Position numbers and translations under genes: made by a program. Below are positions 56,790 to 64,000 of a stretch of DNA of 64,000 nt, piece after piece. Positions within the stretch are counted from its first letter, which is position 1. Each line of letters opens with the position of its first letter. A model generated the notes under the pieces. It did not search any database. It saw only the letters and a list, made by a program, of their open reading frames with translations, and was not told the DNA's origin. This DNA is from Phycisphaerales bacterium (GTDB lineage: Bacteria > Planctomycetota > Phycisphaerae > Phycisphaerales > UBA1924), in contig JANQQR010000010.1 of NCBI GenBank assembly GCA_028289195.1, positions 42,846 through 106,845 on the forward strand, given 5' to 3'.

Positions 56790-58801
56790 GCGGCCCGGCA
56801 CCGATCACGCGATTGCTCGGCACGATCGAGTTCGAGCACGGCCCGTTCGGCCTGCTCGCGCTCGAACCCCGCGAGTACAGCCCCGCCGTCATCAACCAGG
56901 CGCTGCGGGCCCGCCTGGCCAAGCTGGCGAGCCACCCCCACGGACTCAGCACGGAAGCGGACGAGGTGCGCCTGGCGCTGCACGTCGCCGCCGCACAGCT
57001 CCGCGATGTGGCGGTGCAGCGGGAGATCCTCGCGGATCTCGAACTCGCCCCACGGGCGCCGGCCGCCGAGGCGTCCCGATCCGGCCCGCTGCCGCGCCCA
57101 CGCCTGGCGCCGGCGCGGACACCTCCGCGCAAGACCGCTCACGCCTCGATGTCGACGTTCGAGAGCGCAGCGCTCATGGTGCTCGTGCACTCGGGCGGCT
57201 GGAACGCCGAGTCCCAGCGTCGCCTTGGCTCGCTGGCTCACTCGTTCGGACTCGACCGTCCGGCGTTCGAGGATGCCGTTCGCAATCTTGGGCGGCGTCT
57301 CAGGACGCGTACCGCTCCTCTGGCCGCCGGCGCACCGTACAACGGGCGCGAGGCGGAATCGGACACGGTCTTTCCGGATGATGAGGGCGATCACATCGCC
57401 CGCCCCGTCCACCTCCTCAGGCTGCTCCTGCTGATCGGGCTCGTCGTTTCGAGCGCAGCGATGGTCTGGACGATCAACTCCGTGCGCCAGAGCACGATCG
57501 CCCGGCGGACCGTTCCGGCGCTCATCGATGAGCTCCCCCTCGTTGAGCGGTCCATCGAGATGGACGGCCTGCCCCCGTCCGTCGACTCGTCTGAGCCCGA
57601 TGGCCCTTCCTCTTTGCCGTTCCCGGCAGCACCGGCGGCTCAGTCCGGGGCCGCCCCCGATCCTCAATCACCCGAGCGGCAGACACCTCTCGACGAGATC
57701 CCGCTCTGGGCCGGTCCGGCGCTGCAGATGCTCGAGCGATCGGCGCCCAGCCGCGCATTCGACTCCCTCGCCCAGTCGGGTGAAGTCTCGAGGATCAACC
57801 TGGCCGCGGCCAGCGCGTTCGCGGGCCAGGACGAACGGTCTCGCGCCGCGCTCCGTTCGCTCGAGTCGTTGGCTATCCCTGACAATCCCGGCTCACCCCA
57901 GCCCGGCACACCCGGCGCCGATCTTGGGGTGCTTACCAACCCGTCCGGTGACGGCGACGGAGACCTCGCCCTGCTGTTCCTGCTGGCCCGGCGCCAGCCG
58001 GGGCGCTACCTGCCCGAACTCCAGCAGATCCGCATCGGAGAGGACCCCGCGGGGCCGACCGATTGCGACGCGATCGCTCACGCGGCGCTCTACGGCTCGC
58101 CAACCGAACTCCGGGCGATCGCCCGCCGCTTCGCCGAGCGCCAGGCCGGCAACCCGGCGATGATCTACGCGCTGCTCGAGGCGCTGCCCCACGCGCCGCG
58201 CAACGCGCAGTCGTCGGCGGTGTTCGAGATCGGCGGGGCGACCAACCTCCCGGATGCGCGCACGGATGACTGGGAGGCGCGCGTGCGAGAGGCGCTCGTC
58301 TTGCGCCTCGTTTCGCTGATCGGCGCCGAACGATTCGGCGGCGTGGAGTCGCTCGCCGCTGCGATCGAGTCGGCGTGGCGCAGCCAGGCGTCGCTCCGCC
58401 TCACCGGCCTCGACAGCGCTGCGCACGCGGGCAAGTCCTCGGCCCGCCTGCTCTGGGAGGCGTTGCTCGACGAATCCAGATCGTTTTCGTCTTCCGCCGG
58501 CACAGAAGACCGGATTGGGCTCATCGGGCAGCAGCTCTCGATGCGGCTCGCGATCGCGACAGGACCGATCCAGCGCTCAGGCGCCTACCAGGTCGCGTCC
58601 GCCGAATTGCTCGCCGAGATCATCCGGCGCGAACGCCCGAGCCAATCGTGGAAGGCCGACGCCGTGATCGCTGAGATGCGGGAGCGCAGGGCCGACGCCC
58701 CCCACTCGTTCAACCAGATCCTGGCCGTCGAGCGGGCGGCCCTCAGCCTGTGGCTCCTGCGCGCGGGTGTCGACCCGGGAAGGGAGCCAACCCAGGGATG
58801 A
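56786..58801 (+). CDS. Membrane protein with degenerate J-domain-like N-terminus
   Basis: A 671-residue protein. Residues about 18-85 (FGLLALEPREYSPAVINQAL, then ALHVAAAQLRDVAVQREIL) have the helix pattern of a J-domain, but the HPD tripeptide is replaced by SHPHG. Residues 122-175 form a helical module (STFESAALMVLVHSGGWN). One membrane segment lies at about 208-231, so the N-terminal part is cytoplasmic and the 440-residue helical C-terminal part extracytoplasmic. That topology could connect cytoplasmic events to the ExbBD partners. The J-domain reading is tentative. Confidence 0.6.
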   Translation: MSGPAPITRLLGTIEFEHGPFGLLALEPREYSPAVINQALRARLAKLASHPHGLSTEADEVRLALHVAAAQLRDVAVQREILADLELAPRAPAAEASRSGPLPRPRLAPARTPPRKTAHASMSTFESAALMVLVHSGGWNAESQRRLGSLAHSFGLDRPAFEDAVRNLGRRLRTRTAPLAAGAPYNGREAESDTVFPDDEGDHIARPVHLLRLLLLIGLVVSSAAMVWTINSVRQSTIARRTVPALIDELPLVERSIEMDGLPPSVDSSEPDGPSSLPFPAAPAAQSGAAPDPQSPERQTPLDEIPLWAGPALQMLERSAPSRAFDSLAQSGEVSRINLAAASAFAGQDERSRAALRSLESLAIPDNPGSPQPGTPGADLGVLTNPSGDGDGDLALLFLLARRQPGRYLPELQQIRIGEDPAGPTDCDAIAHAALYGSPTELRAIARRFAERQAGNPAMIYALLEALPHAPRNAQSSAVFEIGGATNLPDARTDDWEARVREALVLRLVSLIGAERFGGVESLAAAIESAWRSQASLRLTGLDSAAHAGKSSARLLWEALLDESRSFSSSAGTEDRIGLIGQQLSMRLAIATGPIQRSGAYQVASAELLAEIIRRERPSQSWKADAVIAEMRERRADAPHSFNQILAVERAALSLWLLRAGVDPGREPTQG

Positions 58802-59715
58802 TGCTCCGTCTGTTGTTCATCCTGACGAGCGTGGCGCTCGCTCTCAGCGGCGCCCCCACCGGTGCGCAGGCTCCCGCCCGCGAGGCCATCCCGGGGCTCA
58901 AGGATAGGCTGAGGGCGCTCGAACCTACCGACCCCGAGGGCTACCTCCTCCTCGGCGAGGAAGTGATCGCCGAGATTCCGGGCAGGCAGGGCAGGGACCT
59001 CGGGCGCACGCTCCTGGTGCTGGCGTTTGAGCTCGATCAGCGCCGGTCCACGGCCCAGGGGGTCGGGGCGAGCGCATGCCTGGCGCTCGCGTCGATCGCA
59101 GCGACGCCGGCGGAGGCCAGATGGCTCAGCGCTATGGCCAGCGCGATCGATGGCCGAGAGCCCCTCGTGTCGGAGTCGACCGCCGGCCCCGCCGGAACCG
59201 ACCGGCGCGAGCGCGACGAAGCACGGATCACGCTCGCTCGGGCGATCGCCCTTGCTCGCGCGCAGGAGGGGGCCGAACTGTCTCGGATGCTCGATGACCC
59301 GGACGTCCGAAGGGTGCTCGAAGACACGCAGCCGCTCCTCGATGGCGCCGAGCGGATGTTCGAGGACATCGAGCGGCGCCCCGTGTGCATGGAGTGCGGC
59401 AATCGGCGCACTGTGCCGTCACGCGATCGGGACGGGCCCCCGCTCCGCCTCTGCCCCACGTGCGGCGCCAACCCGGGCGCCCGGTTGAACGACGACGAGT
59501 TCGTCGGCACGCTCGCGGCCGAGGTGAGCCTCCTCGGGGTGGAGGTCCGCTCGTGGAGCGCCCAGTTAATGATCGATGGCGGGGCGCCCGCCCGGGAGGC
59601 GGATATCTCCTCGCTGGGCGCGTTCTACAACGTCGACCCGGCGTCGCCTCTCTGGCGGCCCGGCGCTGACGGGACCCTCGATTCCGGATCCTGGGTGCCT
59701 ACTTCGGCGCCGTGA
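58798..59715 (+). CDS. Exported protein with C-terminal zinc-ribbon
   Basis: A 305-residue protein; signal peptide MLRLLFILTSVALALSGAPTGAQA. Residues about 30-190 are helical. Two CxxC pairs follow, C197-M-E-C200 and C219-P-T-C222, with the spacing of a zinc-ribbon or rubredoxin-like knuckle. The last 75 residues have no recognised motif. ATGATG at 58798 overlaps the preceding stop. It is the eighth and last gene of the operon, converging with the gene at 59699 in a 17 bp tail overlap. Confidence 0.65.
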   Translation: MMLRLLFILTSVALALSGAPTGAQAPAREAIPGLKDRLRALEPTDPEGYLLLGEEVIAEIPGRQGRDLGRTLLVLAFELDQRRSTAQGVGASACLALASIAATPAEARWLSAMASAIDGREPLVSESTAGPAGTDRRERDEARITLARAIALARAQEGAELSRMLDDPDVRRVLEDTQPLLDGAERMFEDIERRPVCMECGNRRTVPSRDRDGPPLRLCPTCGANPGARLNDDEFVGTLAAEVSLLGVEVRSWSAQLMIDGGAPAREADISSLGAFYNVDPASPLWRPGADGTLDSGSWVPTSAP

Positions 59716-60163
59716 GGAGCTTCATCTTGCGGTGCACCAGTTCCAGGATGTCCTGAAGCTGCGACTTGCTGGTGAGCTCCCACGTGGACCAGTACACGCC
59801 GACGACCTTGCGGCTGAGCAGGACGCCGTCGCGGACGTGCTTCTTCAGGCGGTGCATAGGGATCGACTCGACAAGTTCGGCCGTCATCGGGATCGCGATC
59901 AGCGGGCGCTGCGGGTCGAGCACCAGGTACGCGATCGGGCGGTCGTCGAGGTCCGGAGCCGAGTAGACCATCGTCCATCGCCACGGCACGCCCTGCCACG
60001 AAACCGATTCGTCGACCGGCTCGTAGGAGCAGAGCTTGTCCCGGGCCCCGTCGATCAGCGCCCCGACCTGCTTCCCGAATCCGGCCCGGAGATCGTCGAT
60101 GGTCGGCTCATCGAACTTGTTCTCCCACGAGGAACGCATCGTGTATTCGGTCGCTGTCGGCAT
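59699..60163 (-). CDS. Hypothetical cytoplasmic protein
   Basis: A 154-residue protein with no signal peptide. The ATG at 60163 (MPTATEYTMRSSWENK) is chosen because codons further upstream read as non-coding. The middle has WQGVPWRWTMVYSAPDLDD and AYLVLDPQRPLIAIPMTAEL, compact alpha+beta in character, possibly of the YdhG/DUF1801-like or DUF3788-like kind, but I cannot assign it. Its 3' end overlaps the end of the zinc-ribbon gene. It is divergent from the receiver gene. Confidence 0.65.
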   Translation of the reverse strand: MPTATEYTMRSSWENKFDEPTIDDLRAGFGKQVGALIDGARDKLCSYEPVDESVSWQGVPWRWTMVYSAPDLDDRPIAYLVLDPQRPLIAIPMTAELVESIPMHRLKKHVRDGVLLSRKVVGVYWSTWELTSKSQLQDILELVHRKMKLLTAPK

Positions 60164-60310
60164 CGAGGCTCGATCCTCCGTCTGGACTCTGAAACACCGT
60201 CCAAACGGGTAACATAACAGATCCGGACGCCTTCCGCACCCCGGGCGATCCGTGCGCTCCAGCGCTGCAATCGACGCCAACGCCGGTCGTCGATAGCATC
60301 TCATTGAACG

Positions 60311-60811
60311 ATGTCACCCGACGCCGCAGACGCACCAGCACCGCTCGACGAATCATCACTCGATCAGGAGATCGACGTCGCATCGGCGTCGATACTCGTC
60401 GTCGATGACCACGAGCAGAATCTGGAGTTGCTCCAGGCCTACCTCGAAGAAGTCGGCTGCAGGGTCCGCCCGGCACGCGATGGACGCGAGGCGATCGCAG
60501 AGGTCGAGTCCGAGCAGCCGGACCTCGTGATCCTCGATGTGATGATGCCCAAGATGAGCGGGTTCCAGGTCTGCAGTTCGCTCAAGGGCGATCCCAAAAC
60601 CCGCGACATCCCCATCGTGATGGTCACCGCCCTCAGCGATGTCGGCGATGTGGAGCGGGCCGTCGAGAGCGGCGCCGACGACTTCCTCACCAAGCCGGTC
60701 CACAAGCTCGAACTCGTGACCCGCGTGAAGTCGCTCCTGCGTTACCGCCTGCTCAAGCGGCGCTACGACGACGCGATGCGCGACGTCCAGCGCCTCCGCA
60801 AACCCGAATAG
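60311..60811 (+). CDS. CheY-like response regulator receiver protein
   Basis: A 166-residue single-domain receiver. The acidic pocket is D32-D33, the phosphorylation site D76 (LVILDVMMPKMSGFQV), with T106 and K128 (FLTKPVH) as switch residues: all intact. A 25-residue acidic N-terminus and a 25-residue basic helical tail (LLKRRYDDAMRDVQRLRK) flank it. There is no output domain, so it signals by protein interaction. No histidine kinase lies nearby. Confidence 0.88.
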   Translation: MSPDAADAPAPLDESSLDQEIDVASASILVVDDHEQNLELLQAYLEEVGCRVRPARDGREAIAEVESEQPDLVILDVMMPKMSGFQVCSSLKGDPKTRDIPIVMVTALSDVGDVERAVESGADDFLTKPVHKLELVTRVKSLLRYRLLKRRYDDAMRDVQRLRKPE

Positions 60812-60828
60812 GGCGCCCGATTCGGGGC

Positions 60829-61095
60829 TCAGTCCTCGCTGCGGGCATCGAAGCCGACGACCGCCGGGGTCTCGTTGCGCCGCGTCCAGCGCGACCACCG
60901 CCCGCGCGGGCCGGAGGCGGCGGTCAGGTGGTCGAGGTAGTGGCGGAGCTGCTCGGAGCTGAAACGAGCGAGGTAGCGTGCGCTGGCGGTCGGGTTCAGT
61001 GACTGGATCTGGGCGATGACCTGCGCCCCGTTCAGACGGGAGCCGGCGGACTCGGCGAAGAGAGCGTTCTCGGCTGCGTGCGTCGTGGCGACCAT
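60829..61095 (-). CDS. Small hypothetical protein
   Basis: An 88-residue protein with GGAG nine bases before the ATG at 61095. The sequence is basic and helical (NGAQVIAQIQSLNPTASARY, LARFSSEQLRHYLDHLTAAS), without a signal peptide or a known motif. It converges with the receiver gene across 17 bp. Codon use is in line with its neighbours. A small regulatory or DNA-binding role is possible but unsupported. Confidence 0.55.
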   Translation of the reverse strand: MVATTHAAENALFAESAGSRLNGAQVIAQIQSLNPTASARYLARFSSEQLRHYLDHLTAASGPRGRWSRWTRRNETPAVVGFDARSED

Positions 61096-61118
61096 GCGTG
61101 GATCTCCGTATCCAGGGT

Positions 61119-61301
61119 CTGGTGGTTGTCGGTGCGTCGTCGGGGTCTTGTGGTCGGCGCGGGCGTGTCGTCCCGTGCGTGAGCCATCGATCGTCCGATG
61201 GGCGCGCACGACCCCAGCGTGTAACCACAACGGAACGCCCGTCGTGGTGGTCGGGTTGCGCTCGGACGATCCATCGGTGCGCCCCGGAGCGCAACCACCA
61301 G
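61119..61301. repeat. Intergenic element with terminal inverted repeats
   Basis: A perfect 10 bp inverted repeat, CTGGTGGTTG (61119-61128) and CAACCACCAG (61292-61301), encloses 163 bp with further symmetry: GGTTGCGCTC (61254-61263) with GAGCGCAACC (61287-61296), and CCATCGATCGTCCG near 61187 with CGGACGATCCATCGG near 61263. It could be a MITE-like element or a structured RNA leader. No flanking direct repeat is seen. Confidence 0.45.
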
Positions 61302-61364
61302 CGATTGTGCGTCCGCAATAACCGCGAGCATCTCGCCGACGAGCGGTTCTCGGACCTCCCCCGC

Positions 61365-61370
61365 TACACT
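61365..61370 (+). promoter_or_regulatory. Candidate -10 of a leaderless oxidoreductase message
   Basis: TACACT, 6 bases before the ATG at 61377; no Shine-Dalgarno. The layout is the same as at the ureohydrolase gene. Confidence 0.45.
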
Positions 61371-61376
61371 GCGCCG

Positions 61377-62429
61377 ATGCGTGCAATCCTGATCAGCAAG
61401 CAGGGCGCGCCGGTGGCGCCCAGCATCGAGACCACGAACGACTTCGACGACGCAGCCGCGACGCCGGGCCCGGGCGAGGTCGCGATCACCACCGAGTGCT
61501 CGGCCCTCAATCACATGGACATCTGGGTCGGCATGGGCATCCCCGGCGTCGATCTGACGTACCCCAGGGTCAGCGGCTGCGACGCCTGCGGGCGGATCAG
61601 CGCCGTCGGCGACGGCGTCGATCCCGCGTGGACGGGCAGGCGAGTCATCGTCAACGCCGCCGTTGCCAAGCCCACGCCGCTGCGTCCCTACGACCCGCCG
61701 AACTCGAGCGTCCGACCCGACTACGAACTCATCGGCGAGCACCACAACGGGATGCACCGCGAGGTGTTCGTCGCGCCCGTCGCCAACGTCGCGGAGGTGG
61801 GCGACGACGCCGACCCGGTGCAGGCCGCGGCGTTCGGCCTCGTGAGCCTCACGGCCTGGAGCATGATCGTCGGGAAGGGAAACCTCCGCCCTGGGCAGTC
61901 GGTGCTGATCACGGGCATCGGCGGCGGCGTGTCGACCGCGTGCCTCGCGATCGCAAAGTGGATGGGCTGCCCGACAATCGTGACCAGCCGCCACCAGTGG
62001 AAGCTCGACAAGGCCCGTGAACTCGGCGCCGACGAGGGCGTCCTCGACACCGGGGAAGACTGGTCCAAGGCGGTCCGCGCGTGGACCAACGGCCGTGGCG
62101 TGGACGTGGCCGCCGATTCGGTCGGACGCCCCACCCACCTCGCCTGCATCAAGAGCCTCGCCTTCGGCGGCGCGTACGTTACCTGCGGCAACACCGGGGG
62201 GCCCAAGGCCGAGACCAACCTGGCCCACATCTTCTGGAAGCAGCTCCGCGTGCTCGGCTCGACGATGGGCACGACGGACGAGCTCAAGGAGCTCAGCGCG
62301 CTCTTCCGCGCCGGCCACCTCGCGCCGGTGGTCGATTCTGTCCATCCCTGGCGGGAGGGTCGGAAGGCCTGGGAGCGCCTCGAGTCGCAGGAGCAGTTCG
62401 GAAAGGTCGTCATCGACTGGCGCGAGTGA
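61377..62429 (+). CDS. Medium-chain alcohol dehydrogenase/quinone oxidoreductase-like enzyme
   Basis: A 350-residue NAD(P)-dependent oxidoreductase of the medium-chain dehydrogenase superfamily. The N-terminal GroES-like domain has PGPGEVAITTECSALNHMDIWVG (split: PGPGEVAITTECSALNHMD, IWVG) and RVSGCDACG. The Rossmann motif GIGGGVSTACLAIAKWMGC begins near residue 180, and VAADSVGRPTHLA with GGAYVTCGNTGG follow. The structural-zinc cysteines are missing and the catalytic-zinc ligands are not complete, so a zinc-independent quinone or enoyl reductase is likely. The substrate is unknown. Confidence 0.83.
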   Translation: MRAILISKQGAPVAPSIETTNDFDDAAATPGPGEVAITTECSALNHMDIWVGMGIPGVDLTYPRVSGCDACGRISAVGDGVDPAWTGRRVIVNAAVAKPTPLRPYDPPNSSVRPDYELIGEHHNGMHREVFVAPVANVAEVGDDADPVQAAAFGLVSLTAWSMIVGKGNLRPGQSVLITGIGGGVSTACLAIAKWMGCPTIVTSRHQWKLDKARELGADEGVLDTGEDWSKAVRAWTNGRGVDVAADSVGRPTHLACIKSLAFGGAYVTCGNTGGPKAETNLAHIFWKQLRVLGSTMGTTDELKELSALFRAGHLAPVVDSVHPWREGRKAWERLESQEQFGKVVIDWRE

Positions 62430-62457
62430 GTGAGGCAGAAATCGCCCAGATTTCGGC

Positions 62458-62463
62458 TATTCT
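62458..62463 (+). promoter_or_regulatory. Candidate -10 of a leaderless fabI message
   Basis: TATTCT, 6 bases before the ATG at 62470. Confidence 0.45.
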
Positions 62464-62469
62464 CTCCCC

Positions 62470-63306
62470 ATGAGCGCCACATCTGAAATCGAGACCAAGC
62501 CCGTGACCCAGGCACCTAAGACCGACCTCCTCGCCGGCAAGACCGGACTGATCTTCGGCGTCGCCAACGACCGGTCCTACGCCACGCACATCGCCGAGTC
62601 GCTGGCCCACCACGGCGCCCGCTGCGCGTTCACGCACCTGCCCGGTGACAAGAACGAACGGCGCACCCGCAAGGCGGTCGAGAAACTGGGGATCGAGGGC
62701 GCCTGGATGCGTCCCTGCGACGCCTCGAGCGACGAGGAACTCGATCGTGTGTTCGACGAGTACGCCGGCGAGCACGACCGGCTCGACTTCGTGATCCACT
62801 CGATCGCGTTCGCCGATCGTGAGTGGCTCGCGCCGGGCAAGTTCACCGAGACCCCCCGCCAGGCGTACCTCGGCGCGATCGACATCAGCGCCTACACGTT
62901 CGCGGCGATGGCCAACCGGGCCCGGCCGCTCATGGAGAAGTCGGGCGGCGGCTCGATCCTGGCCATGAGCTACTACGGCGCCGAGAAGGTGGTCCCCGGC
63001 TACAACGTGATGGGCGTGGCCAAGGCGGCGCTGGAGTGCACTGGCCGCTACCTCGCGTCCGAACTCGGCGAGGGCGGCATCCGAGTGAACACGATCTCCG
63101 GCGGCCCGCTCCGCACGCTCGCGTCCAGCGCCGTCGGCGGCATCGACTCGATGCTCGAAGAGATGCCCAAGCACGCCCCGCTGCGCCGCAACATCGAGGG
63201 CTCCGAGGTGGGCGGCACCGCTGTATTCCTGGTCAGCGACCTCTCCTCGGGAGTTACCGGCGAGAACATCTTCGTCGACGCCGGGATCAACATCATCGGG
63301 GCCTAA
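62470..63306 (+). CDS. fabI: Enoyl-[acyl-carrier-protein] reductase FabI
   Basis: A 278-residue short-chain dehydrogenase-fold enzyme for the last step of fatty-acid elongation. The catalytic set Y168, Y178 and K185 (AMSYYGAEKVVPGYNVMGVA, then K) has the FabI spacing (10 and 7 residues) that separates it from FabG. Cofactor motif GLIFGVANDRSYA and the later NTISGGPLRTLAS are also typical. The first 20 residues are an extension over E. coli FabI. FabI is the target of triclosan-type inhibitors. The start has no Shine-Dalgarno, and a TATTCT element lies 6 bases upstream. Confidence 0.92.
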   Translation: MSATSEIETKPVTQAPKTDLLAGKTGLIFGVANDRSYATHIAESLAHHGARCAFTHLPGDKNERRTRKAVEKLGIEGAWMRPCDASSDEELDRVFDEYAGEHDRLDFVIHSIAFADREWLAPGKFTETPRQAYLGAIDISAYTFAAMANRARPLMEKSGGGSILAMSYYGAEKVVPGYNVMGVAKAALECTGRYLASELGEGGIRVNTISGGPLRTLASSAVGGIDSMLEEMPKHAPLRRNIEGSEVGGTAVFLVSDLSSGVTGENIFVDAGINIIGA

Positions 63307-63315
63307 GCGGCCGGC

Positions 63316-64000
63316 CTACTCGGGCGGCTCCATCTCCCACCAAGGCGTCTCCATCGCCTGCCGCGCCTGCTCTTCCGGCATGACCCACATGCTGTGGTCC
63401 ATCTCGTAGTAGCTCCAGAACACTGCCTGTAGGCTGGCGTCCAGGATCTGGAAGTCACCGGCCTCTTCGCGCTCGCGCAGCCACTCATGGGCAGCGTCGA
63501 TGGGCTCCGGCCCCGCCTGCTGGAAGATCACCCGCCCGCCATACTCGCGATAGAGCCACCGGCTGAAGAGCCAGCCTTGGACGAACTGGTGAGCGACGCG
63601 CCGCTCGGATTCTCGCTGGATCTTCTGCCACTCGGCCGCGGCTTCTTCGTCCGTCATCCCGGCGTACCGTTCGTTTTCCTCGATCTTGGCTGTGAGCATC
63701 TGCCGCTCGAAATCGGAGAGCGGCTCTTCTTCAAGCTTCCGGCGTAGTTCGGGCAGTTCCGCTTCCATCTCCGCCCTCTCCTGCGCACCGGGACCGCGAT
63801 ACCCAGCGATCTCCCGCAGGCTGGCGATCGCCTGCTCGGCTTGCTCCGCCTGCAGCTCAAGCTGTTCGCGCTCGTCCGGGGTGAGGCTGTCGTCGACGAG
63901 CCTGCGGCGTGTGTCCTCCAATTGTGATTCGAGGGCTCGCATGGCTAGCCCATCGTCCCGAGGTGACGCCGCCGAGAAGCTGTCCAGTTGCTCGTCCGTC
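63316..64000 (-). CDS. Partial coiled-coil protein of unknown function
   Basis: The reading frame is open through the window edge: beyond the Met at 63942, in-frame codons continue to 64000 (TDEQLDSFSAASPRDDGLA), a sequence with coding character, so the true start is probably outside. At least 228 residues are visible. The N-terminal visible half is a strong coiled coil (RALESQLEDTRRRLVDD, LELQAEQAEQAIASLREIA). The C-terminal 90 residues are rich in Trp, Tyr and Glu (WLFSRWLYREYGGRVIF, VFWSYYEMDHSMWVM). No known family. Confidence 0.7.
   Translation of the reverse strand, partial: TDEQLDSFSAASPRDDGLAMRALESQLEDTRRRLVDDSLTPDEREQLELQAEQAEQAIASLREIAGYRGPGAQERAEMEAELPELRRKLEEEPLSDFERQMLTAKIEENERYAGMTDEEAAAEWQKIQRESERRVAHQFVQGWLFSRWLYREYGGRVIFQQAGPEPIDAAHEWLREREEAGDFQILDASLQAVFWSYYEMDHSMWVMPEEQARQAMETPWWEMEPPE

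Noticed and set aside
1..64000. tRNA, rRNA, prophage or replication-origin signals
   Set aside because: I saw no tRNA cloverleaf with its conserved arms, no rRNA sequence, no phage structural genes and no cluster of DnaA-box-like sites.

Overview
The window reads as a chromosome segment of a high-GC planctomycete, most likely of the Phycisphaerae. The grounds are a large family of secreted beta-helix proteins starting with a PPAGPVAPTxKTLxEVEPR block, short dockerin-like GDADGSGLVDFGDI tails, a PAPGA-type C-terminal anchor, and a mix of leaderless-looking and Shine-Dalgarno starts. This placement is inference from family knowledge; no rRNA is present.

Region 1 (about 0.4-25.5 kb) is a tandem array of 16 paralogous secreted right-handed beta-helix proteins, with two dockerin-tailed paralogues and one PEP-CTERM-like protein among them. 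Eighteen of these 19 genes have the same promoter layout: a CTGGCn-like -35, exactly 17 bp, and a TAnnCT-like -10 (weakest for the first gene). The -35 differs from the TTGAC-type elements seen at the sod and pyrH genes in the same window. Most units are separated by a roughly 40 bp CCTAGGGGATCATC hairpin repeat. The array looks like a regulon built by repeated duplication of a gene-promoter-hairpin cassette.

A second repeat family runs through 5.8-34.3 kb: pairs of small palindromes, each with a GCGA tetraloop next to an ACGAGCC guide-like sequence. They are REP-like elements. A REP-associated HUH transposase (RAYT, 27.9-28.4 kb) sits between copies, so a plausible mobiliser and its substrate occur together.

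Region 2 (25.5-34.2 kb) holds a winged-helix regulator divergent from a beta-lactamase-fold serine hydrolase, the RAYT, a ureohydrolase, a small membrane protein, TilS, a sigma-70-family factor and a Mn/Fe superoxide dismutase. Region 3 (34.3-38.6 kb) is a tightly coupled three-gene operon resembling part of the arginine succinyltransferase pathway (aminotransferase, AstA, AstD) without AstB or AstE. Region 4 (38.9-50.1 kb) is mostly housekeeping: M20 peptidase, acetyltransferase, DapF, M48 protease, a lipoprotein, NifU-like protein, CsrA, RsmA/KsgA, HAD phosphatase, aminoglycoside-phosphotransferase-like kinase, Frr and PyrH.

Region 5 (50.3-59.7 kb) is an eight-gene operon in which every gene overlaps the next: VWA protein, repeat protein, ExbB, ExbD, ExbD, large TPR-like protein, J-domain-like membrane protein and zinc-ribbon protein. 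It looks like an envelope machine powered by an ExbBD motor. Region 6 (59.7-64 kb) has a hypothetical protein, a CheY-like receiver, a small hypothetical protein, a zinc-less alcohol dehydrogenase-like oxidoreductase, FabI and a truncated coiled-coil protein. Functions are read from motifs by eye; no database search was possible.
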